Of a stretch of DNA of 64,000 nucleotides, positions 13,001 through 24,480 are shown in pieces (the first letter of the stretch is position 1; each line of letters opens with the position of its first letter). Made by a program: the position numbers and the translations under genes. Source of the stretch: Rallus limicola (taxonomy: Eukaryota > Chordata > Aves > Gruiformes > Rallidae); NCBI GenBank assembly GCA_022605955.1, contig JAKCOZ010000020.1, positions 8,359,001 to 8,423,000 on the forward strand. Reading direction: 5' to 3'. Below the pieces are notes generated by a model, which searched no databases, was not told the origin of the DNA, and saw only the letters and a list, made by a program, of their open reading frames with translations.

Positions 13001-14698
13001 AGAAAATAATTCTTCTCACTTGATGTACAGGTCCTAGTCTGTATCAGAAATAAAATATTCAATTTAGACAACAAATAGTCAATTCACACTCTCTAAATAA
13101 GTACCAACTTTGTTGAAATATCTGGGGTGGGGGTTCTTGCTAATCCTTTGAGCACTAGTAACCTCAGTGTAAATTAGTTTTTGTGTTTGCAAGCTTTTAG
13201 TTTAATGAAAAAGCAGAAGAAAACCCAAGTGTACCAAGGAGTCCAGAGCTTAAGATGGTATTCTCTTCCCTGAAAACTATATATCCCTTTTCTCATTTTG
13301 CTTGTCTAAGCAAGTGCAATCAGAGAACAAATGCAAAACAAAATGAGGGAATAATATAAAAATCATGGTGAAAACTCCTCAAAAGTACAAGACTGTGAAA
13401 TCACTGGAGTCTTATCTACAACTGTTCTGGGAACATCAGGGCATCCGAGGCAAGACAAAAAAATGCAGTCATCTGGAACAAGGGAGGAGATGGGTCTGAA
13501 CAACTACCCAGAACAAGAGGCAGTTAGTCTGGTGTCACCCATCTCTCTCACACCAAGTCCCTGTGAGGTCATATGGAAAGTGCTGAGATCCAGCAAATTG
13601 TTTGCAGACTTCAAAGAGTTTTGCACATCATCTCATGGAAGAGGCTGCCAAGAACTACTCTCTACCTCTGGGATTTACATAGATATCAAGCCATTTACAA
13701 CACACCACTGCACAGATTAATAGTCTGTGTGTGAGTGAATGGGTGATGGGAGAGCAGGTACCACATCTGGTTCTCATGCCGAGGTTCTTCTGATGGCCAT
13801 TCTGAGGAATGGGAGGTGTTTTCAGCAAACCTTGGATATCCAAATAAGATCAAGAGAGGATATTTAAGGTCAAGAGAGAACTCAGGGGCTTGGCAGCCAG
13901 CATGAGTTAGATCAGCCCAAAGGTGGCTTCAGTTTATGTCAGAACCTAAGCAGTCTCTGCATCCTATGAGGGCCAGGAGGATGCAAAAACAATCCATCCA
14001 CTCTGTGCTCCAGCTGCCCCGGCTTTGCTGAGCCAGGGGCTCTGCGTTGCAGGACCGAGCCACAGGCTGTCTAGACTGCACGTGTGGGATCACAGGCTCT
14101 GAGCTGGGAGTTGGATGACAACATTTCATAGAGGCAATATTACATTTTCTCTGGTGCCTGATAGCAACAGCTCCATGTCAGGAGGACCCTTATGGGGAGA
14201 AATCAATTCCTGCAGGGAAAGCTGCCGAGCTGCCTTGGGGGATTCCCCGCAGCGTGTGGGAGCTCAGCAGGCTGCCCAGAGCCCAGGATCCTGCAACCAC
14301 AGCCCATCCGTCAGCACATTGCCCCATGTGTGATACAATGGTTTTCACCACCCTCACCCCTCTCTGTCATGTGTTTATAATCACCACCATTATTCTAGAG
14401 TTACAAAGCAGAAGCATCCTATGCAAATCAAGGATGCTGGGGTCAGCTAATGAATTGGTTACACACTTTTCTCCCAAAAAAACTCAAGTCCTTGGAGGGG
14501 TACTCACTGTGAGCCCTAGGAAATGCAAATGCAGTGTAACCTGTAAAAAGCCAAGTCACTATTTTTTTCATAGCACAGCTTTGCAGCTGAATTTCAGATA
14601 CAGGAGCATGCTGGCTTGCAGGGAAATAATTTCAGGAAGCTTTCCTTGGTCTCACTGTTATGTCCCTCAAGTCTCACTTAAGAGATCCAGGCTAGGCT
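10001..14698. other. intergenic DNA with a short dispersed repeat
   Basis: No exons recognised. A near-identical motif of about 20 bases recurs at 12342 and 12639, with a shortened copy at about 12817. A (GATG)n of three units lies near 12880. The rest is unremarkable. Confidence 0.5.
12342..12659 (+). repeat. pair of near-identical short direct repeats about 297 bases apart
   Basis: CACTTTYATGTATGAAC, within a 21-base match with one difference, occurs at 12342-12362 and 12639-12659. A related TTTCATGTATGA is at about 12819. TGGGAAGRTTGATAC also occurs twice (about 12403 and 12756). This looks like the remains of an old local duplication. Confidence 0.5.
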
Positions 14699-14795
14699 TC
14701 AGCTTCTGGTTCTGCACACACTGGCAGCACACCCACTGTGTCATCTCACTTTGCCTTAGTGTCCCCCATCTATAATCTCTAATAATACTAATAAA
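14699..14795 (+). mobile_element. MIR-like SINE fragment
   Basis: TTCTGGTTCTGCACACACTGG, in part, then CTGTGTCATCTCACTTTGCC, TTAGTGTCCCCCATCTATAA and TAATAATACTAAT follow the MIR order (CTCTGCCAC, CTGTGTGACCTTGGGCAAG, CTCAGTTTCCTCATCTGTAA, AATAATAGTA). Confidence 0.6.
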
Positions 14796-17700
14796 AGATT
14801 TTCTCAGGGATAGGCAGGCCCCCTAAAATACAAATATAACATCTAGTGCCAGTGGAGTCACAGTAATGCTATTGCCATTCAAAAGGAGTAATTTTGTTTT
14901 CTTGAAGTTTTAGGGAAGTCAATACTTAAGAAACTCAATATCAGGACACCATTCCCATCTGCCTTCCACCTTACTTCTATAGGAGAAGGATAACTAGATA
15001 TGACTCAGAGCTCCTGGGATGGCATCAAGACATATTACCCATTCCAACACCATCACATGTGTCACCACACAGTCCCCAGCTGAGAAGAAGAGGGTGCTGA
15101 GCCTCAGCAATTTTCTGGCTTCCCCTTAGGGCTGGGGTTTATAAGATTGTCCCCATTAGAAGAAGTTGCTGCTAAGGTGGTGCATGTTATTCTGACATCA
15201 TCCTGTTGTTCCTGCAGCCTGGATGAGTGAGCTCATGTCCTAGCTACCTGCATGGTGAGGATGGGCTCATCCACACAGAGGCTGATTAGAGCTAGGAGGA
15301 AGAGGAGCCCTACAGCAAACAGGGCCTGGGTACCAATAGTGACAGGCAAGCAACTTGACAAAGTAGCACTCAAATACCATGCAGGCATCTGAAGCCATTC
15401 TGTGGCATCTGCTTCTTGTCATGGACCTCAAACAGATTGTTCTGGGGTCTCAGCAGTTATGGGGGTCCTGGCCCCACCAGTGCGGGTCCCAGAGTGGACA
15501 GTGACTCAGCAGTGCCCTTCCCTGGGCCCTGGGCCTGTCCCACAGCACCTGGGCATGTCTGTGTTCAGGGTGCCTGTGCCCAGCCAAACTCCAGTGTGAC
15601 AGGGAGGCAAAAATTACCCCAAGGGTAGCACAAGAGAGTCTGTGGTCCTGCTGTCCATGCAGGTAAAGCAAGTTCCTGTGCAACGTGTTGCTTACCAGGA
15701 AAGGTAGGAGACACTGCTCTGGACACATTAACACATGCTTCAGTTCATTTATGTGGCCTGGCACTCTGAAAACTAATAAAACCAGTTTGTGCTTTTACTT
15801 GCACATGATTAATGGCAAAGCTCTCCATCATATATCACAGACCATATCCTAGCTGGGACAAAAATACACAGATTATGGGAGAAATTAGGAATTAACAAAA
15901 CAGCTGTTAACTGAGCTAGAAATACTCTACCACAGTTGCATTGTAAATCAGAAAATTGCCCTATGACAGTTCACCCTGACTATTTGTGCATTGGGCTGTT
16001 TGAAGCAGGTCAAGCAGACAAGAGCAAGAGGGTTTCTCTTTCTTAGTTCTCAGGCTGGCACCTGCTTAGTGCAAGATGCTGGTTAGACCCATGGTATCTA
16101 TACTGCTGTCCCAAAAGAGCGTGTGGAAAGGAGGGAAAGACAGCTGGCTTTTCTATTCTCACTAGGTAGGCTAGTTCTCTGTGTCTTCTGAGTTCCCTGA
16201 CTAGCAGTTGGTGTATAATTCTCAGAGAACAATTAACTTGCAGCAATATTTAATGTATTTCTAAATATGCAAAGAAATGGAGCTTCCCCTCTCAGGATAG
16301 GCAGGATGCAAGATGCAAAGGTTCAATTTAAAATGTTGCAGTAAAAGTCACTCCAGGCAGATGCAGGTTTCCAAGAGGGAAGGGGTCAGCTTAGGAGTCA
16401 GAGACCTGGAGTCCCTGTAGATCTCAACAGCCACACCTGTGTGAACTCATATTCTCACAGCACTTGTCCTGGCTCATGCATGGTGCCCATCTTGCTGTGG
16501 ACATTCAACACAGACAGCTTGATAAAAGCCTGCCTTCCTGACACTGTCCAAAAAGGTTGATTTCCTGACCCAGGCAACATCACTGGGGCGGCAAGAAAAA
16601 ACACTGGCAAACAGGCATATCCTTTGCCTGATTCTCAGAGGGACAGAGGCAGACCTTGCCCAGCAGGATGTGGGGAGCCAGGGCACTGCAACTGGTCACC
16701 TGCCACCAGCAGAAAGAAAACAAAAAAGATGTTTCACAATGGTGAAAAATAAAATAGAGAGCAATGAGGGTATTTATGTCATTTCCTGATGGGCCATCAT
16801 AGAGCATGATAACAGGATGGGGTCCCACTGTCAGTTCCTGGATAGCTCAGGCTATTTCCCATAACCCCAGTGACTAAATAGTGCCATGAGGGGAGCCTGA
16901 AGCCACGATGCATCCTGCTTCCCCATAGAGATTTCCCCAGGCACCGCAGCCCGACACCTGGTTCATGCAGGACGTGAGGAACCATCCCAGAGGGGTCAGA
17001 TGCACCCTGGGAACCACAAGCCTTTCTCTGGCTTTGAAAGAGAATCAAGAGCAAGTAAAAACATCCAGCTTTAGGATTATTTGCCCTGCAAAGTGGCCTG
17101 GAGACCTCTTATTTTCCAGTCCTGTTATTATACTTGTTTTGGTTTTTGTCCCAGTACCTTGATGGCAAGGATCACAGCTCCATTCTCTTCAGCCACATTC
17201 AAGTATAGTGCAGCCCTGGGCCAGGCAAGAACATGTGGAGCAGTTGAAGGGCTGCACTGGGACCAGTTGCCTGTGGCATAGTCCTTGCTCTCACAGCAGG
17301 GTTGCTTGATGGATCATTCTGGAAACACAAAGCCCCTTAAAGCTTTCAGTGGGTGCATGCAAACCTCTTGTGGCCCACCAGGGCATCTCCACTTGACATG
17401 TTCCTCTGGGTCATGTGTTTAAGTCATCATTTTCTGTCCCCACTTTCCAATTCTGTGCCTTGCTGCTGGTGCACCCTCCCATCCTTAGAGAAACCTGCCT
17501 ATTTTTGCTCCACCAAGACCCCACAGTTTCCTTTCCCAAGTACCCATGGTGAACCCTTCCCCTAATCCTGGAGAGTCTTAGCCTGCTCAGAGAGTTGTTG
17601 CTAAAGTTGTCTTGGGGCCTGGTCACTACACAAGACATACTTGTTGGTGATTCCCAGCAGAGTTATTTAAGAAACAAAAATCTAATTTCAGGTGAAGGTA

Positions 17701-20340
17701 ACAGGGACATTATGGTGACCAAAATTTTTTTGGTGTCCAGACTTCCTTTTGTTAAGACATGTCAGTCAAGGTTTTAAAAGGTCTGAAGTTATAATCTGGC
17801 ACTTTAATCATATGATAATGCTTTTGTTCAGTTTTGACATGGATGTTGTTTTGTGGCATTAACTGAAGGGGAATTCAGTGCTGTTTCAGCCATACAAAGA
17901 TGGTCTTGTGCAATGGGTACATGTTCCTTTAGCTCCCAAATCACATCGTACAATATACTCATAAAAATTCACAACCAGCTGTACAGCCTCTTACCAGTAA
18001 CAGAAGCCCTTTACTAGCAACTTTGACATTTTAATAGCTGCAGAGATACTAGTAAAAAATTTAGAGTGTATTTTTTAAAAAGTTAGATTCTGTTATTTTC
18101 TTAAATGCTGTTCTCCTAAGGGGCAAGTACTGCAGGACTTATGAGGTGATGCCATTAATATTCAGCACTGTAAGATCAATCTCTTCATGAATTAACACTT
18201 AGGACTGCGTGGCACAAGGAATTGCTGGCTACAGACCAAAACTCTTGGCTCATGAAGAAGGACAGAAAGGGCCCTGAGTTGGGTTGCCCTGGAGATTCCA
18301 TCACCTTGGCCTCCCCTCTGCTCTGAGGCCATTTCTTTCCAAGCTTCCTTAAAGCAAGGACCCTTGGTCCTGCCGACAGCCCAGAGCCTTGTCATTGGAG
18401 TCCCACCCTAGAACTGCAGCAAACACAATGTGACCATCCCTGACAGGGATGATGTCCCTTGCTAGTGATGATGAAGAGAAAGGAGATGCATCCTTCCTAC
18501 CTACCATGCCCCTTACTTTTGCCACTGCAGACATAAATGATTGGGCCAAACCTGCCTGGTTCTTAGTGAGAAATGGCAGACATTTGAAAACTGCTTTAAT
18601 TAGGAGAAGAGGAAGAATAAAAGACAGTTTATTTCTCCCTCAAACTAAACCCAGACTATTGGATACTGATATTTTTCACTGCAGACCAGCCACTGTACAG
18701 AGAAGATGCTCCATTATCCTGACCCCCACCAGCAGCCCTGGCCCTGCAAAAGGATTTCCAGCCCTTTGAGAGACAGACATTTTTTGCCTCATATATGATG
18801 TAAAATCAGTTTCATAATACAAGTAAAATCTATCATAATCTCTTCATGCTCAATGCTTATTTCAGAGCCAGCTGCAGCTGTCACAGCCTAATACTCTCTG
18901 CTTAGGGTCTGTGTGTGCACAGCTGGCTCGGCCCAAGCACCTGCCCTCAGCTCTCAGAAGCGAGCCGGGATCCCCCAGTTGGGTCTGGGCTCTGGTACTC
19001 AACTGCTGGTTTTATTTTGAAACCCCCCATTAAAAACGTGCTGAGGGGAGGGTGCCCTATTCAGAGGCAGCCTGGTTGGATTATTTGGGCTTAGAGAGCA
19101 AAGTGTCAGGTTTGTGTTTAATGAATATCTCCATCAATCATCCCAGCTGCCCATGGAATAATTACCTTGCAGAGCCCACAGTGGCAGGTAAAGCATTTGG
19201 CTCAGGACACAGAGCAGGCTTTATTAGAAGCCCCACTGTAATACTTCACTTCCATTATGTTCATGGTTGTTGCTTTGCAATAGATGGCTATTTATTCCTT
19301 CTCAGGGGCTGCTGCAGCAGGTACCTTAAACTCCTGTGGTGGTTCAGTCCATGACTACTCACTGCAACCTTTGAGGCGTATAAATAAAACTTGTAAGTTT
19401 TATTTGTCTCTTCAGATTTGGTGAATTAGTGTCCTATTGGTGACTTGCAAACAAAAACCACTTCATTTGGGTCCTTTCAGTGTCTCAGCTGTGCTGACTC
19501 AGAGTCTTTCATGCTCATGTATCCCACAAGGATAGGACTAGGCCTGAGAGACTATCAAGAGCTGCAAGGGACACAATCTAGGCTAATTTTTAAAGCTAAT
19601 GGTTAAACAAAGCCAAACTCATTCCCAGTGTAAGCTCCAGTGCCTGCAGTCATCTCAATGAATTTGGCCCCTTTCACCTCTGCCCTTGCTGGCCTCTATC
19701 CCTAAGCATCAGTAGGATGAAATGCCCAAGCCATGGGCTTTAAAGGACTTTACAAGTTCAATTTACAAGCTCCATAAAATTACAAATTCTCCCTCCCCAC
19801 TGCAGAAGTACCTTGTAAAACATGTCCTGTATTGTTTCTGTCTGACAGGTCAGGCAGCAAAAGCAAGGCAGCATCTGAGTGGCAGCAAGCAGTGGAGGGA
19901 GACTGAGCAGAGTCTCTGGCTGGGGGAGGAGAAAGCAAGAGGTGGACATGAAGGGCAGCAAATAAAAATAGTGCTCTGCCTTGTGCTGTGGGAAAGCCCC
20001 AGGGCTAGGTTCACCTTCTGGTTCTTCTCTCTTATTGAGCAATTATTTGCTATGTACCTTATGGTCAGTTTGCTTCAGGGTGTGACATCCATAAGCACTC
20101 TGCACATGCTGACATCATAACCTAGCCTCAGCATCCAGAGCTGTTCCAGGACTGTACCTGGGGCCATGTGGCTTGATCCTTAGCTGAGCATTGGTCACCC
20201 TGGTGAGGACCCTCCACAGCAAATCCCTGGCACTAACCTGGCACCAGAGCAGTAATCCTCAAAGCCTCTTGCCTCATCTCAGGTAGTTCCTGCTGCTGAC
20301 TGTATGCCAGAGGTCTGTGAAGGTCTGTGCTTCATCTTTT
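14796..20340. other. intergenic DNA, nothing recognised
   Basis: No supported exons, RNA genes or clear repeats. Open frames are short and lack similarity to known families. Confidence 0.5.
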
Positions 20341-20676
20341 TAGAGGGGATCTTATTAATGTTTATAAATATCTGAAGTGTGGGACACAGGGGAAATGGCC
20401 TCTTCTGAGTGGACTGTAGGGACAGGACAAAGGGCTTCAAGTTGGAGCACAGGAAGTTCTGCACCTATATGTGGAAGAATTTTTTCACAGTGAGGGTGAC
20501 AGAGCCCTGGGACAGGCTGCCCAGGGGGGTCTGGAGTCTCCTTCTCTGGAGATATTCAAGACCCATCTGGACACCTCCCTCTGTGACCTGTCCTAGGGAC
20601 TCTGCTTTGGCAGGGGGGTCGGACCCAATGATCTCTGGAGGTCCCTTCCAACCCCTGCAATTCTGTGAATCTTTTT
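20341..20676 (+). mobile_element. CR1 LINE 3' fragment (about 330 bases)
   Basis: The stretch GAGGGGATCTTATTAATG, ATAAATATCTGAAG, GGACAGGACAAAGGG, TTTTTTCACAGTGAGGGTGA, CAGGCTGCCCAG, GGAGATATTCAAGACCC, GGCAGGGGGGTCGGACC, ATGATCTCTGGAGGTCCC, TTCCAACCCCTGCAATTCTG follows the CR1 3' consensus throughout. Full 5' sequence is missing, the usual CR1 5' truncation. It is much better preserved than the copy at about 1.7 kb. Confidence 0.93.
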
Positions 20677-22949
20677 TGGTTTCTTTTTGCTGCCTTGAAT
20701 GGCATCAGAAAATGAGCAGCAGCACCAGCAGATGGGTGCAAAACATGTTCACATCTTACATCTACACCCCAAACTATTTGGTGTCAGGCTGAGCACAATG
20801 AGTCATAACTCACCTTTACACTGGAGCTGGAAAAATACTCTGGACTTGTTGCCAGTGTCAGCGCTATTGCTGGTAATTTTAGCGCCAGGGGAAAGTGTTA
20901 ACTGAAGAAGAAAGCAAATAAGGTCCTCCCAACATCAGCTGAAAGATTGCCAGCAAAGGATGGAAAGAAAAATTCTAGGTTCTGCTGATGCCCTGTGCCA
21001 ATCCATCACATCCAGAAAAACACTTGAGGACCTGTCAGGATGGCTGGGCTGGGCCAGAATGGAGTTCAGGTCAGTCAGGGCCAGTGGAGAAGATTGTGGA
21101 GGTATTGTGCTGCCTGCAGTAGTTGGGCAGCTGAGGCATCTCCAGAGGGAACAGCCTGAGTGAGCCAACGCTGCCCCTGCAAAATGTTATAGCTTGGTTT
21201 ATTCAAATGTGATGTAAGAAGTGGGAGCCTGTTGCTGGACACAGTTTGAGAGATGTCTCCTGAAATGCACTTGTTCCAGGAAATGATGACAGGTAACATA
21301 ATCTCAGGGGGACCCTGGGAAGGAAAAGAAATGATAAAAGCTTTGCCAACTCAGATGGCCTGCAGATACGCCCGCCCCCCCCCCCCCCCCCCCCCCCAAC
21401 TGTATTACACCCAGTGCTGGGGTTCCTGTCGCTCTTCTTGAAGATCCCACTGTTCTAGAGCTGAGGTCTCATGTCAGGGCCACATGGTCTCACACAGCCC
21501 CCCTTTTATACCAGCTCAGGTGTCTTGAGGGGACACAGTTACAAAAGCTTCCCACAATGGGACTGAGCTTGCACAGGGGCCAGACCATTTTGGGCTATAT
21601 AGACAAGCCAAAACCTTTCCAAAATCCAGAAATCCTTTAAGCAGCAATGACAAGGTGTTATCCTCCCCTCCATTATGCTGCAGGAAGCTTACTGGCATTT
21701 TTTTTGCAAGTTTTCTCTTTTTGATACAAAACTCAGCTTGATCCAAGCAGGGACTTGCAGTGAAAAGGACAGGGAAAGATCCAGGCTCTGTATTTTGTTT
21801 TTAAGGCTGGATGCTCTAAGGGGCTTGGGAGCATGGAGAGGGGGGTCAGGGCATGGGTTTGAGCCCGGCTTTATGCCACCCCACAGCTGCCTGAGCCTTT
21901 CACCAAGGGACACCATAGATTTCCAAAGTGCTCATCACTTCCTCAGCACTTACCCACCCTGTGGCTTCTCGCTCCAGCTGCTCCTATCAGCCTCTGCCTC
22001 CTGCTTTCCCCAGAAAACCTCCTTCTGCTGGGCTCTGCCTGGGCACAGGCTCTGGGATGAATTTCAAGGCGGGCAGAGGCAGCGCGTGCCTCCGGCAGGC
22101 CGGCACCTGGCAGGGCTGCCTCCCACGGTCCCGCTCCAGCCTGGCCCTGTGTCCGCAGGCAGAGGCGGGCACGGGCAGCTGCCCGGTGGCTATTGGCCTT
22201 TTCAGCTGACTTCTTAAATCTGCAATGGCAGTGCCAACATAGCTGCAACATTTTTTAGATGTTCAAGAGGACAAAGTTGATACGTGATTCCCCTGCTCAG
22301 CCTCCCTGCTAACTTTGGATACAAACTGTTTACAAACAGCTGTTGCAACATCCCTGAGGTCCAAAGGAAAATACTCTGCTAGAGAGAAAAAGATCTTAAC
22401 ATGGACTATGTCCAGGAATTTCATGAACAGAGCCAGGAGCTTGTTCAGATGTTTCCCTTCTAGCCTCTGGGTTAATAGGGTCTGTGGAGATGAGAGGTTT
22501 TATCATTCATAACAGCTGTTGACTGAGCGGGGCTGCAATATGGCCTGGTGTGGACAACAGTCTTGAGGGAGGGTGGCCATCGGGGAGGACAGCGATCAGA
22601 GGTCCAACCCAGCTGCAGGGACTCCTGTGGCAGCAGCAGCCACCACTGCTGAGGTGACTGCTAGTTAGACCTCATGGCCACATCAGCATCTCTGCTCCCA
22701 CTGCCAAGCCCTGGGGCAGGGACAAGCCTGTCACACGGTGCCCAGGGTGCAGCCAGGACAACCACAACCAGCTCCAGTAGCTGCCCAGCTGAGCCATCAC
22801 TGCCTTGACTGTCAGGGCTGGAGGGACCATGCACCAACCCCACTCACAACTGGGGACCGGGGTGCTGGGCATAGGCTCTGTGTGGCTGCTGGGACCCAGC
22901 CAGCTGCCTCCTTCCTCCCAGTGTGCAGCACACTTGCTCCTCAGGTCGA
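20677..22949. other. intergenic DNA with a poly-C tract
   Basis: No exons. A 23-base C homopolymer lies at 21375-21397, and a 14-base inverted repeat with forkhead-like motifs at 22326-22339. 22,000-22,200 is locally GC-rich without island extent. Confidence 0.5.
21375..21397. repeat. poly-C homopolymer
   Basis: A run of about 23 C. The opposite strand is poly-G and could form a G-quadruplex. The length is likely unreliable in sequencing. Confidence 0.9.
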
Positions 22950-24480
22950 TGCACTATAAAGGTGTCATTACCTCTGTATTTAAAAGAGAAATCCTCTTTT
23001 CTTCCCATCCCTTTATAGGAATCTCCCCTCTCCTTGCCCACTGCTTTGCTTTCCATCAGCAGGATCAGCAGAAGGCACTGCTCTCTTGCCCTGGAGAGAA
23101 CTGTTGCTCAGCCACACAACAGGCAGGGGGGGAAATAGCTTGTGAAAAAGAGGCAATCAGATCCCTCGAGCTAAAGTTAAGGTTTCTTTTAAAGAGTCCC
23201 CCTTTCTGGAAGCAGTTTCCTGCTTTTCTAATTGGTGTTTCTGAAGGGAGAGAAAGAGGTCCCTGTTCCAGGGGTATTAAGCCCTTTAAAGATGCTTTAA
23301 CTAACAAAGCAAAGATTAGAGAACACGGATCAGATGTTTTTCCTATCAAAGCCTTTTCTTTTCTTTCTTTCCTTTTTTTTTCCCCTACTGTGGATGTTTC
23401 CAGTCTCCTCTGGGCCGGGCTTCATTAAGGCTGTTAACTTCGTAGCGCTGATGTCTCTTTGCCCAGCTCACAGTTTGGGTGGCCTGAACTAAAATCTCCC
23501 AAAGGGCTCATTACAGGTGGTAGGCAGACAGGGCTGGAGCCTGGGCCACACCACATATCCCTGAGAGAAATGTGTTTCCCTGACCAAAAAAGCACAATAT
23601 TATATTCTTAAAACATTCCAGCCCCGTCTGGGTGTTCTCTGCATGCATTCCTGTACGTGGGATTATTATTGTAGAGAATTTATAAAGTCATTCATTTCTC
23701 TGGAAGTGTATGACATGGGTTTTGGTTGAATGGGCCCAGTGCAAACTTAGAGCCATGTGGTGCTATAAAAACACAACAGTAAATAAATCAGCAGGGAGAA
23801 TTTACACTTCAGCCTTCTGATTGTTTTTACATTCAGAGGCTCAGACTCAGAGCCAGAGTGTAAAATAAATACCTGTAGCACCGAAAATGCAGCGTCACAC
23901 TCTCGCCTGCTAGCAATCAGTTCAGTGAAGCCAAGGTACGTGCAAAGCAAGGGTGTTTACAGCCAGTTTGCGGTGACCTGTTTTTTTCTTTGGCTGCTTC
24001 CTATTTTTCTTGGTGATACCTCAGATCTTTATTATGGTATTGTCAGTCCTCGTGCTCCTGCAAGTGAAGGTTGCGTCAGGCCTTCAAGGGTTTGAGTGCT
24101 TGATTTTTTTTTTTTGTCCCGGGGGCTATTTTTATCACAGCTCTTTAGAGAAAGAAAAAAGAAATCACTCCAGGCTGAAACTTGCCAGCTCCTGGGTGTT
24201 ACCAGGAGGAAATCGTGCTTTTCATTTGTGAAAAACAGGAATGAAAGGAGACGGGAGATGGACATCCGGGCTCTGCGCTTTCATGGTCGTGCCATTGCGC
24301 AGGGAGTTTAGGGTGGGAGAGCTGAGTCCTGGGAAGGAGCGACATGGGTCGAGACCCCTCTCCAACCTGCCTTCAGGAGGATCCAAACAGGCATCTCCTC
24401 GCCACACTGACAAGGGAACCCTGCAGTTTGCACTCCTCAGTTGAAGGAATTTCTGCTGTGCTTGTCCCTGTATAACGTGA
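22950..24480. promoter_or_regulatory. candidate conserved non-coding block (possible enhancer)
   Basis: The sequence differs in texture from its surroundings. It is rich in homeodomain-, TCF/LEF- and MEF2-like words (AACAAAG about 23302, ATCAAAG about 23345, CTATTTTTAT about 24126, TGTTTAC about 23955), with long unique stretches free of repeats and stops scattered in all frames. No coding signal. The call is pattern-based and needs a cross-species alignment. Confidence 0.3.

Noticed and set aside
22805..23428. 207-codon plus-strand frame
   Set aside because: It has no family motif, a poly-pyrimidine tail, and lies in a block that looks regulatory rather than coding.
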